Assembly: GCA_000708835.1 (NCBI GenBank)
Contig: DF237116.1
Span: 62,001-126,000, forward strand
Source: Klebsormidium nitens
Lineage: Eukaryota > Streptophyta > Klebsormidiophyceae > Klebsormidiales > Klebsormidiaceae
Direction: 5' to 3'
Length of the DNA: 64,000 nucleotides
Part shown: positions 1 to 10,600 of the stretch, in pieces
Numbering within the stretch: the stretch's first letter is position 1
Layout: every line of letters starts with the position of its first letter
The notes under the pieces: generated by a model
Database searches by the model: none
What the model was told of the DNA's origin: nothing
Seen by the model: only the letters and a program-made list of their open reading frames with translations
Position numbers and translations under genes: made by a program

Positions 1-202
1 TTAACCCTGTGTTCTTGACCATCTTTTCCACTCTATCCCGACCCCAGTCAATAGCAGGGAGCCTCTTCCAACTTTCTTTCGAACCCACTTTGCTCAATAC
101 GAGGAGAAAGCTGTTTGTAAGGTTAATAACCATGTAAGAACCATGGTTAAGAATCAATGTCAAATATCGGGGTTAAGCATGAGGGTTTCAACTAACCCAA
201 TT

Positions 203-255
203 GAAGCTCCGTGAGGATTGACAGTACCGCGTCCTGGTTATTTAACATCCGGTAT
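203..255 (-). repeat. Donor-side echo of lipase exon 515-367
   Basis: Matches 371-423 (exon end, encoding the VNNQDVVP region) with scattered substitutions, offset about 168 bp. The neighbouring intron sequence around 340-370 (GGTTAAGAATCAGG-like) also recurs at 170-200 and more weakly near 105-160, so the duplicated unit spans the exon-intron junction. The copy lies in the downstream intron, and its frame is closed by a TAG right after the exon-like part. Confidence 0.85.
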
Positions 256-366
256 CTCCCCCATTTCGTAACTCCGATCTGACCCCCTTTTCCAGACACT
301 TTTTCGAGTCAATTCCGTAACATATAAAAGCCTGTTTGCAAGGTTAAGAATCAGGTTTCAGCTCAC

Positions 367-3300
367 CCTTGAAGCGCGGTGGGGATTGACGGTACCACGT
401 CCTGGTTGTTTACCATCCGGTACCTTCGCCCAAGCGCGATCCGGCCGTCGAAGAAGCCGACGAAGGCCGGGTTGCCGACACGTGGCGCGCCCGCGTTGAT
501 CATGCTGACGTCAGCCTGCGCGCGCGCGCGGACGGAGCAGGTGTTTGACAAAATGCTTTTTCAATGACCACCAAAACCTGGTTTGAGAAGACATCCAAGA
601 CAACACCATATCCTAGCCTTGCTTACACGACTTTGACAAGGAGCCTTTGCCATGCTCAGTCTAGGAGACTCAACGAAAAACTTCGAACCGAGCGGCAGCG
701 AACGCTTGCGTAGTGACTTCTCTTATAGATACTGCTCCCCCAGACTGAGAATACGATATACCACCAGACGCAGTGCTTTCGAGTGGTTAAGCTTTCTTAT
801 TTTGAAAACATAGGAATCTAGAAAGGACCGAAGACGATAAGCGTGAATGAGCGCAATACCTGTGGGAACTGCTCGCCGGCCCAGATGGCTCCTAACGTCG
901 CCAGCGCGCCTCCCAAACTGTGACCCGCATTGAAAACCCTGAAGAAGCCACGCGCGCATTTGTGAGAAGGAATTCAGTCTGGCACCATTGATGCTGACGC
1001 ACTTCGACTGTCCGAGTCAGCATGACGACAATCTCGAGCAATGTCTTACACGAGAGGAGTCGAGTCAGGTACGGCAGTTGGACGGTATAGAACGTAGTCA
1101 TCTGAGGTGGAGCTCGCTCAAACTCGAGGTAAATCAGGGTGGATGAAGTGTCAGACTCTTCTCGACTAGTGCAAGCAGCTTTGCTAATCTGCTCCAAGGC
1201 TCCTATTGAGATAGACTCCAGCTTTGTCAACCTGTCGTGAAGTATAAAATTCTTGAACCTTATCAAAATCTATGCAACATTTACACACAGAAAAAGGGCC
1301 CAGCTTACTTTGTGACGCTCTCCAAAGTGGCGTTCGAACCGTGAGCCGCCTGGTACGTGGCGACCATGGACGCGCAGATGTCGGTGGCGGGGTCGCCGCT
1401 CCCACCGGTGACTGCGGAAAACGCGGCTAAGAAACCGGCATGGACCTGCATACACACAAGAAGCCAGTGATGATTTTTCCTAAATAGTACAGACTTGTAT
1501 ACTGGTAACTCCATTTCAATTAAAAAGCAATTCGCTTAAGATTTTAAGTCCACCGGGTAGTTAAATCAAAACCCTAACCTTAAGATTCACGCGCTCCGCA
1601 CCCGAACCCACCCAAACAACCGTACTAACCCTACCCTAGCCGCCCCTTCTGGGCGCCTATGTTGAGCAGAATGCGTCTAAGTGAGATGCGAGTTATCAGA
1701 ATCCGACTCGTAAGAAAGAGCTATGAGTACTTGCGGACTTTCCAGTCTATGTCAGAGCAGACGCGTTCCGATTGTAAGTGCCTACAAAGGCCATGAAAGC
1801 ATTCCGTTGCCAAGGTTTCTCGTTGAATCAAAATGATGCAACCGCAAAAGATGCTGGTGGCAGACAAAGTTAGGAACATCCGAAACCTCAAGCGAGTGCA
1901 AATTCTCGTCAAACCCAGTTGCCTCATGCATTTACTTTGACAGACGGTCCGCTATCCCAATGCTTTAATCGGTTGATCGGACGTCGAGTGTGCGCTCAAA
2001 GTTTGAAAACAAATGAATCCCATCTCCTCTGTCAGGACAAAGATAAGTCAGTGACAGCATTCAACAAAAAAACCGAAGCGCACGTTCTTCCTAAAGTTTT
2101 GATTCAAATCCAAACCCAGTCTCTTCTCCCAAAGCGGATCATTCCGCCTTGGGAATGATTGCAACCGTACGTGAAAAAGAGCAGCCGACGTGCCAGCTAG
2201 ACGTCAGCAGATATTGACTTAATTCGGTTAAGCCGCCGTCAATTGACTCGATATTCCCCTCCGAAAGTCGAGCCGCCCAAAGAAGAAGGCAGCTGCGTAT
2301 GTATATTACGGCGTCGTCGAAACCTCGCCGGCCAATCTCATGTCGTCGTCATCAATCAATATGAGCGTTTGTAAAAAAGAACATAAATTCAAAGCAGATT
2401 CAGTAGCTGGAAAGCGATACGGACCTGACACCCCCCCGGGCAGTCCGCGTATGTATAAGGCCTCATCAGAAAGTTGCCGAAGTCTGTGATAACGTCTATG
2501 AAGCCCAACTGGGAGTCGACATCCGTACCGCGGAAGATGAAACCGATGAACGACGGGTCTTCAAAAGCGACCGTGTAAACCTGCGCGAAAGTGGTCAAGT
2601 CAAAGCCTGCTTAGCGGCGGAAACATGCGCTTGACGACTGGTCAAATCAAAGGATACAAACAGGCGGAAGACGTCTCTCCAAATGCGTGTGACTCTGGGA
2701 ACAAAACCCGCCGCTGCGACATAGTTTTACGGCTGGTCTAGCCTGACATGCTGAGGCAGCCAGGAAAAGGACTTGAATTGCAATCGGACTTCCAAGCGCC
2801 AAAGAAGGATGAACGAATGCATGCGGATTGTTGAGACGCCTTCATGTAAGTCGAAAGCAAAACAGCCGTTTGAGCGCAGTGAAGCTATCGTCAAAAAGCT
2901 CGACACCAACGGCCGGAAGTGCGAGCACGATTGAAGATGGGCAGACTCTTTCTAGATCAGGACTAATACAAAAAGAAAAAACCTTGACCTTGAAATTGGC
3001 CGACTTCAGACAGGGCGTTCTTCCTTCCGTCCGCTACAGCGACTCTACACCAGTTGGTCGATCTACCGTAATCTGTGTGATCGAGTCTGACTGCAGTCAG
3101 CTTATCTGGAAGCTCGACCTCAAGTCCACTGACTGACACCATGCAGACATATGTCTGTGCCTATCCGATTTGCGCCAGTCTGATAGTGTCAACTCACCTG
3201 AGTGTCGTAGATACTCGCAGGCAGCCCTTCTCCCACCGAGACCGTGGTGACACCAGGCCCGCGCTTTTGATTGCATGGGTGCCAGTCAGGTTTGCGGTCA

Positions 3301-4818
3301 GGTTAAGAAAACCCTGCACGAAAAGGGAGGATGAGAAAGGTAGTCTCGAGCTTAGACTAAATGTAGCTTTTAACATAGTTAGCAACGGCTCAAAAGGAAG
3401 ACATATGTTTCGGAACGCTCGGAAGCTTCAAGCGTTTGTGTGTGCTTCGAGGAACTAAATTACAAGGCTAATGAGCATGTCCAAATTTGTGAAGCTCAAG
3501 GGATAACATCTGCACAGAGACATTCTTAACGTGTTTAGTGGGCTACAAATTGCACACGCTTGAAGCCGAAAGCGGCCCATAAGATACGCTTTCCTTAACT
3601 GTGACACGTGCAAAACAAGAGAATTGAACGGAAGCGAAGCCTTTGAAGAAGAAAAAGCAACCGCTACGCAATCGCTCGAATCGCTTACCGGCAGGTCTTC
3701 ATATGCCGCACGCATGAGCTGCTCCGGGTCTCTCAATCCAGCGACCACGGCCTTGACACTCGGATCCGTTGAGCCAACCGGAACGGAACCCAGCAACGGA
3801 AGCGAAAGCGCCTGCAATTCCATTCGGATACACCTTGCTCTACTAGAATTAAGGAACCAATTACATTCCGAGAATCACTCTGGTATGATTCTGAGTTGTA
3901 TAGCAATCGCGCTTGCTAAGATCAGAAGGTACGGAATGAAATCGAACGACGAAGTGCGCTCTTGCTGCACACAACATAATTGCGCCGGCTTCTTGACGCC
4001 CCACTCGCACCCTCTTCCAGGGCCGGAGCACATAGCATCTGAGTTCCCAATTCGTGGTGGTCAACTTGTTCTCACGAAAACTAAGAGCAGGAACTAGCAA
4101 AAGGACTTGACCAGACGCCTGAGTATCATATGTTTGAGGGTCCGCTTTTGGTTAAAGTTTTTAGGGTTTTAGGCAAGTGCGCACTCCCGAACCCCAAACC
4201 CGTTCCAAGAAGTTTGCAGATACCCCAGTTTGTATCTCCAACCTTGACGGAACCGCTTGGAGTCGAAGTGTGCATTTGCCAGATTCTTCAGGTGCTCGAT
4301 CCAACTTAGCTGCTTGTGAGACGAAATATACCGTTCTTTAACAACGGTGGACTATGTTCTTCGTCCTGAGATCCCTGAAACTCGACCTAAGCTTCTATAA
4401 GGGAAGCGTGCGTCAAGAGAGCACGCAAGCATATGCAAGAACCATTCCACGAACCAGCCCCTCAAAGTCGCCGCCTTACTGAGCCGCTCAATTATGCTGA
4501 ACACGGCTTTTCCTTTTCCTCCTTTCTTAGAACCTAGCTATGTATAGACAGCAATGCGGAATAACTGCGCACAGAGGTAGCCAGCGCCACAGCGCAAACC
4601 GTTTTCCAACCTCTGAGTTTCTTAGTTCAATCTCTTGATTGACTAACAGTGGCCCGACCTTTAGGCGATACCGGCAAAGTACATGTTTGCAAGAGATTCT
4701 CTAATAACTCAAGTTGGCACTATATATAAGCTGGGTGGATGTGGCAGAGGACTCACCCCCAAGCCGGCAGACGCAGCAATCTGTTGCAGAATTGCAGGCG
4801 GCAGGCTCGCGGCGACAT
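367..4818 (-). CDS. Class-3 (fungal-type) lipase, 3' end outside window
   Basis: Secreted or lumenal triacylglycerol/acyl-lipid hydrolase of the Lipase_3 alpha/beta-hydrolase family (inferred). Exons in reading order are 4818-4757, 3811-3689, 3263-3198, 2580-2425, 1445-1309, 938-860 and 515-367, and all joins keep phase. Domain landmarks seen: FIFRGTD (oxyanion side), GCQVHAGF, the nucleophile elbow AGHSLGGALATLG, then PRVGNPAF and VNNQDVVP, which carries the expected catalytic Asp. The catalytic His and the stop codon must lie left of the window. The 3263 acceptor (AATCAAAAG) lacks a good pyrimidine tract, but the better-looking CAG about 50 nt upstream gives the wrong frame. The last visible exon has a donor-side echo in the following intron (203-255). 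It lies tail-first after SBE on the same strand, with no functional link apparent. Family call is firm; the exact substrate is unknown. Confidence 0.88.
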
Positions 4819-5966
4819 CTGAAAAGGGCAGGTTAGATCCTCCAAAGAATTGAAGGGCACATGCATGAATCAGCACCATTGCATGACAGAAATAATCGGG
4901 CCACCTCTAGTTGTCAATCATCTTTATTTTCCGCCTCAAACATATCGTCCTGACTGCACAAAGAACTTTGCTTTCATTCGAACAGGAGCAACGTAACAGG
5001 TCTTGGTGTTGCTCTGCTGATATGGTTCTCAAGCCACAATCTCAGTTTCATCGGATGCCCTTTTCTGTGGGCTCTGATGAATCTGACTTCCAAATTTTAT
5101 GGGAATCTTTTTCTTCAAACAAATCTGACTTCCGAAATTTTCGAGAATCTTTCTCCTCAGAAAGGGGTCTCAAAGAGCCTGGTTGAACATAACCTGACAT
5201 ACATGGAACATCAACTTGATCAAGACGGAAACACTAAACCAACAACAAGGACGACAAATGAACTTACTTGAGCTAGAATTTTGGCTGAGGAACGACGTCA
5301 CGCCTTATTGGAGAAGGTTTACGTTCTGGGATGGACAGAAGATGACTTGGTCAGCCGTGAGAATTCAACACAAGAAACAAGTTTGCGGTCTGGTGCAGAT
5401 CACAATCATCTGTATGTTCCACTGGATCCCATTATACTTTCCCGCGGTACTATTATACGTTGGAGACTGCTCGCACTGGGTTCTCTGTTATCAAGTAGCA
5501 CATTCAAACCCTAATCCAGACGACTCAGTCCCGCATCCATACCATCCTCACCCCTAGAAGTGGCACCCACTTTTGATATCTCAACTTTCTTGAATCCCAC
5601 ATCAGGAAGTCTATGAGCGGCCTGACTGGATTGTAAGTCTATCTCCAATTCTAATGCATCATGTATTTCTTAAAATAATATGCGCACTATTCAGCTGAAC
5701 AATTTCTGAAAGGGCCACTGGTAGTTCCACCTACATTTTGAACGGCCCAATGTGGGTACCCCACATTTCAGACACCGACTAGGAGCCTCGTGGCAGAGGG
5801 TTTATGGATACCCAAAGAATCTTCCAAGGAAAAGTCTTGGCCTTGAGCTCCAATCATCATCAATGTGGCGCCCAGACGAAGAAGAAATTGACTTCAGAGA
5901 ATTCAGAGAGCCTGGTCTATCTGCGCCGCCCATGCATGCACACAAATCAGCATGCAGAAGCGTTAC
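4819..5966. other. Probable lipase 5' intron, no exon identified
   Basis: No convincing coding exon was found. A tandem-like pair of AATCTGACTTCC phrases (5088-5101 and 5125-5138) is present on the plus strand. At least one short lipase exon may be hidden here because of the unresolved phase join. Confidence 0.5.
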
Positions 5967-6236
5967 GAAAACCCTAGAGCATGCGCCGAAGACTAAGAAA
6001 AAAAGAAGTGGAAGAAATATCGAACGTGCCTGCTGTTCCCCGGCAGGGGTGTCCGCTTGGCTGGGAATGAGCCCCCCCAGTAGCGGAAGCTGCAAAAGCT
6101 TCCGAACTGTTGCCCCCTCCACTTCAGAGGCGCCTGCGGCGAGCAAGACAGAGGTGGCGAGGAGCAGATAAGCTCTGCTGACGACATTGTTGCGACGACG
6201 CACGCCTGAGCGCTGCGGAGAGCTGAGTGACGGCAT
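5967..6236 (-). CDS. Candidate first exon of the lipase (signal peptide)
   Basis: An ATG at 6236 opens a frame starting MPSLSSPQRSGVRRRNN, followed by a hydrophobic stretch (AYLLLATSVLLAAGAS), which is a typical N-region/H-region/small-residue signal peptide. A possible donor (C|GTAACG) at 5966 ends the exon in phase 0. The first firm lipase exon (4818) needs a preceding exon ending in phase 1, so at least one more small exon, or a different donor, is missing. Assignment to the lipase rests on position, strand and the secretory look only. The frame also carries LQLPLLGGLIP, which resembles LSLPLLGSVPVG in lipase exon 3811-3689, so it could share ancestry with that exon. Confidence 0.4.
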
Positions 6237-7654
6237 CGAAGGAGCGCACGAGGATATCAACAGCTATGCTTCAGGAGCTCTGCCCGTAAAAGGAACAGAT
6301 GATGCCAGCCGATTGGAAATTGGAAGGTTGGAAGGAAAGACAGCACGACGTTGTGCATGGCAGGCGACAGCAGCTGCAGCCTGCGAGAGTTCCGTCTAGA
6401 GAGCGCTAGGTACGGTAGTAGGTCGATGTACGCTTCATAAGCTATGACGGACCTTATGAACCGGTCGCTTCGGAGCCTGCCTCGGGAGACGCAATCCCAA
6501 ATCGTCGCCCCTGGACCGTAAGAGTAACTTCTTGGCAAGATGACCCGAAACCCTAACCGTTGGATATGCTAGGCAAGCCGCTCGAAAACACCTGCCTAAA
6601 CCCAGGCTGAACCTTGCTACCAAACCCCCGGATGGCGGCCGCGCCGGCCGCCCGCTCGTTCAATGGAGTCAGCGCGCGCTCGGCGGCCAATCATGATACA
6701 GCCCGCGGCCCGGCCGCCATGGGCTGAGTGTCGCTGCGTAATCGTTTGATAAAATGATTGCCTTACTAATCCCGGGATAGTTTATCGACTCTGTTTCCGG
6801 AAGCTTGGTGTATACCTACTACCGTATAGAGGCTTAGTATGATTGGAGGCCGGCCTCGCGTGCGGCGTATGTGCAACTCTCATTGAGTCCGTTCATGATC
6901 TTATCGTACGTCGTCAGAGGATATATGCGCGGCATGGAGCTCTGGCACGGGACCAGTAGGTTGATCATGCAGATAATTGGACGTTGGCATGTGCGTTAAT
7001 TCCAAACAAGCAGGCTCCATGCAATCGCGCTAGATCTCAGCGGTCAGTATATTTAATGTTAACGTTAACATTAACATACTCTCTCTAAAATATACAACGG
7101 TATTCAATAACTTATCTAGATTGCATAGTCGTTCTGAAACTTTGACGGGTTCGTTATCTCCATCTGGCCAGCCTGGCCGCAATAGAACGGCACAATGATA
7201 TGTCGAAATCGCATACACCGTCGCCATCGAAATACTCAAAAGCACAATTGAACGCACCGTGACCACAGTGCGGCAGTCCGTGAATCGCTTTGCAAGTTGT
7301 CTTTGGCTCACTGTCGAGATGAAGCGCGCGAATGCCAGAGACTGAAAATGTACTTACGTCATTAAGGCAGGCTGCCATGTACGAAAACGCCATTCTAGCA
7401 TGCGGGCTCTCTAGTGCTGCCCACTCAGTAACCTAGCAATGCTCGTACATGCTACAACGCCAGCACATTTCAAGATAGAGCAAAGAAAGACAAAGCAAAC
7501 CCTCGTTATAAAACTATGCATTATTCGCCTCAGTAAGCAATGAAACATTACGTTCCGGAGGAATGCCTGGCTGGCTTGCTAGCGGATTACGCTCTTTGAC
7601 ACAAGCCAGCCACAGCTATTGCACCTTGCATTCAAACATCTAACTCGAGACTGT
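6237..7654. other. Intergenic: lipase 5' side to SBE 3' side
   Basis: Holds a CpG-rich block (6630-6720), which may be the lipase promoter region, a 22-bp palindrome, and no supported gene. The SBE 3' UTR presumably enters from 7654 downward; no clear polyadenylation signal was identified. Confidence 0.6.
7053..7074. repeat. Perfect 22-bp palindrome
   Basis: TTAATGTTAAC followed by its exact complement, centred on AACGTT, 580 bp past the SBE stop. A dimeric binding site or chance AT-rich symmetry are both possible. Confidence 0.85.
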
Positions 7655-10600
7655 CTACACGGGCGCATAAACGACCACTGTGCGGGACGGAGTGTAAACC
7701 TGCAGACACATCAACGTGCTTTATGTATCACGCCGATTGCAAACTTGGTTTGAGTAACACATTACGCCGCTAGCTTCCAAGGCTTTCCAACAAAGTCATC
7801 ACGTCACTCCTGAGAATCATTGAGCATTTCGCCAGCGCCCAAGTGCCCCAGAACTCCGCTTCATAGTGCGAAAATCAAAAAGTTGTAGAAACGGAGCACA
7901 GATGTACAGGCAAGCGGTTCCCCATACGAGGAAGCGGCCTCTCGTTTTGCCGTTGCCTTGATGCGTGTTACATCCCATTGGACCTCTTGAACCCGATGCC
8001 TATGAAGCAATAAGCATCCAGCAACCTGTCAGCAGCAAGCGCCAGCGAAGACCAAACCAGGATGCCTGCTTCTGGAGAAAGAGAAGGAAGCAACCAGAGC
8101 AAAAGTAAAACCTTACCTGGAAAGAGTGGGGCCTGTTGTCGTGCCAGCCCTCGCTTGTGTGGAACTCGGCGCTGGGGTCCAGCCGTGCAAACCCGCCGAA
8201 CTCCTTAAGGTCCGAGTCAAGAACGATCTGGAAAGCGAGGAATTGAGTTAGCTTAACACAAATTCCAGAATATCGGGAGATTCGTGCAACCCCGCCGAAC
8301 TCCTTAAGTTCTGAGTCAAGAACGATCTGCCATACGCAGGGTTGAGTGTTTTAACACCTTTTTCAATGCTGGAAACTGTGCAAACCCGCCGAACTTCTCA
8401 AGGTTTGAGTCAAGAACAATCTGGTAAAGGCAGGATTGGGTTTGCTTAGCGAATCCTCAGGAAAGCAATCCGGACGTACTAGTAGGTATCAGGTCGGCGT
8501 CGGCGGATTCAAGCTCCGCACAAATCAAGGTAGTTTGATGGGCCCGTTCGACCAGTTGTCATGACATCCGCAAGCTCGGATTAGCCAACTGATGTAGAAG
8601 CAGCAGGCTTGATTCTTAGCGGGTGATGCGGCCAAGAAGGAAGTCAACAGGCTTGGAACTTTGCGCCATGTAGGTGACCGGTTTGAGGCAACCGACCTGG
8701 TAGTCGGTGAAGAAGCTGCTGTTGTGGAAAGTCGGAAACAAGGCTAACAACCGAAAACACTTTGCAATACGAAAAACTTCACCGTATAGAAGTCCAAAGG
8801 CGTAAAAGTCGAGATCCGAACACACCAACGACCACTCACCTTGTAGGTGCCCGGTTTGAGGCAGCCGACCCGGTAGTCAGTGAAGGAGCTGCTGTAGTGG
8901 AAGTTGAAGACGAACACGAGGTCGCCCCGCTCAAACACAATGAGCTTGTCGCCCTCGTCTTTCCGGCTGATGTACTGGTGGCGCGACGTCATGAACTGGA
9001 GAACGAGGAAACGTCCGATGTTTCGGTTAGTGAAAGGTTAGTGCAGGATTCAACGCGCCCTAATCAAATAGGACGATTTTGTCGGCTGATGTATAGGTGG
9101 CGAGTCGTCATGAAGTGGGCAACCGGAGAATACCCGTTGGTACCCCAACTGGCTTTCATGGATTCTTGCGATTCTCTAATGTTGATCGTGGATAGAGCAG
9201 GGTTTATTGCAAACACTGGGCAGGAGTTCATGATGTCCCGCCATCAGTGCACTTCGTTATGGTTATACAGAGTGCACTGATGGGGGACATCATGAACTGT
9301 GGACCCAAACTGCATTGAACTTTGAATATCGCGATTAAAGATTAAGCCTTACCCCATACTTCTCCTCCAGCTTGTTCATCGCTGAGTCAAAGTCATTGAG
9401 CCCTTGTAACGCATGTACGTTGCATCCGCCAGAACAGATTTATACAGGTTAAAAGATGCAATCCCAGAAGCATACAGTTTTGATTCAGCGACATTAGATT
9501 GAGCCTCACCACATACGTCTCCTCCAATTTGTTCATCGCCGAGTCAAACGATGAGGCTTTTGGACGCAGGCTAGTTGCATCGGCCAGAATGAAACAAACC
9601 TAAAACTGAAAATACAAACCCGAACACCATGGGATCGTATGCGCCTAGAGGCTAACTCCTTGCCCCGTACTTCTCCTCCAGTTTGTTCTTCGCCGAGTCG
9701 AAGTCGTTGAGCCCCTTCTAACGCAAATACGTTGAATCCGCCAGAATCAATTCAAGGCAGGTTGACAATAGCAGATTCAAACACCACTGAACCTTGGACA
9801 TCGCAACTGAAGCTCACGCCTTACCCCATACTTCTCCTCCAGTTTGTTCATCGCCGAGTCAAAGTCGTTGAGCCCCTTGTAACGCAGGTACGTCGCATCC
9901 GCCAAGTCGAACCGCCGCCGGCACAGGTGGTAGCTGCTGCCGTTGCCGGGAATGAATTTGCCCTTGGTGTCATATGTGTCCGACCGCGGGAAGTCGATCC
10001 ACTCTGCGAAAAGATGATGGTATCAAGATAGTGCACACCATTTTTGGGGCAACATTGATCGGGATGGCAGAACGAATTTGCCTAAAACAAGGGAAAGGCG
10101 ACTGGGCAACCGAGTGCGTACGGTTGAGCAAGTTGCAGTGCACCTTTCGGAGCTGGGCGTGTTGGGCACATCCTACCGAAATTGCCCGAGACTCCAGCGT
10201 GTTTACTAAGATTCGTAAATCGCCACACAGTCAGTATCAGTAAGCTTCTAGTCCCCACACGCAATGCAGCGCAGGTGCTCTTTCTCCCAAGTCGCTTCTT
10301 TTCTTGTCATCGACTCAAAGGCCAATATCAACCGAAAGTTTAAGCGGTGAAAAGCAGAGACGCTAGCGACCCTCGCTCCATGAGTGACGCTCTCGATCCT
10401 CGCTGGAGCTGAAAAAGAATAGGATTTGGGTACAGAGCTCGTCGTTAGTAGTTTACCTGGGTGCCCAAACTCGTTGCCCATGAAATTAAGGTACCCTTCC
10501 CCTCCCAGAGACATGGTGATGAGCCGAATCATCTTGTGTAGCGCGATGCCCCGGTCAATGGTCGGGGTGCTCGGGCCGTCGAGCGCCATGAAGTCGTACA

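Noticed and set aside
3198-3320. Lipase exon starting at the GTGCAG near 3310
   Set aside because: It gives a frame that does not continue into the VYTVAFEDPS exon; the weaker acceptor at 3264 keeps phase and a family-like sequence.
8762-9280. 172-codon plus-strand ORF
   Set aside because: It is antisense to the SBE exon encoding the C-terminal beta domain and to its echoes; SBE protein similarity is on the minus strand with matched splice phases.
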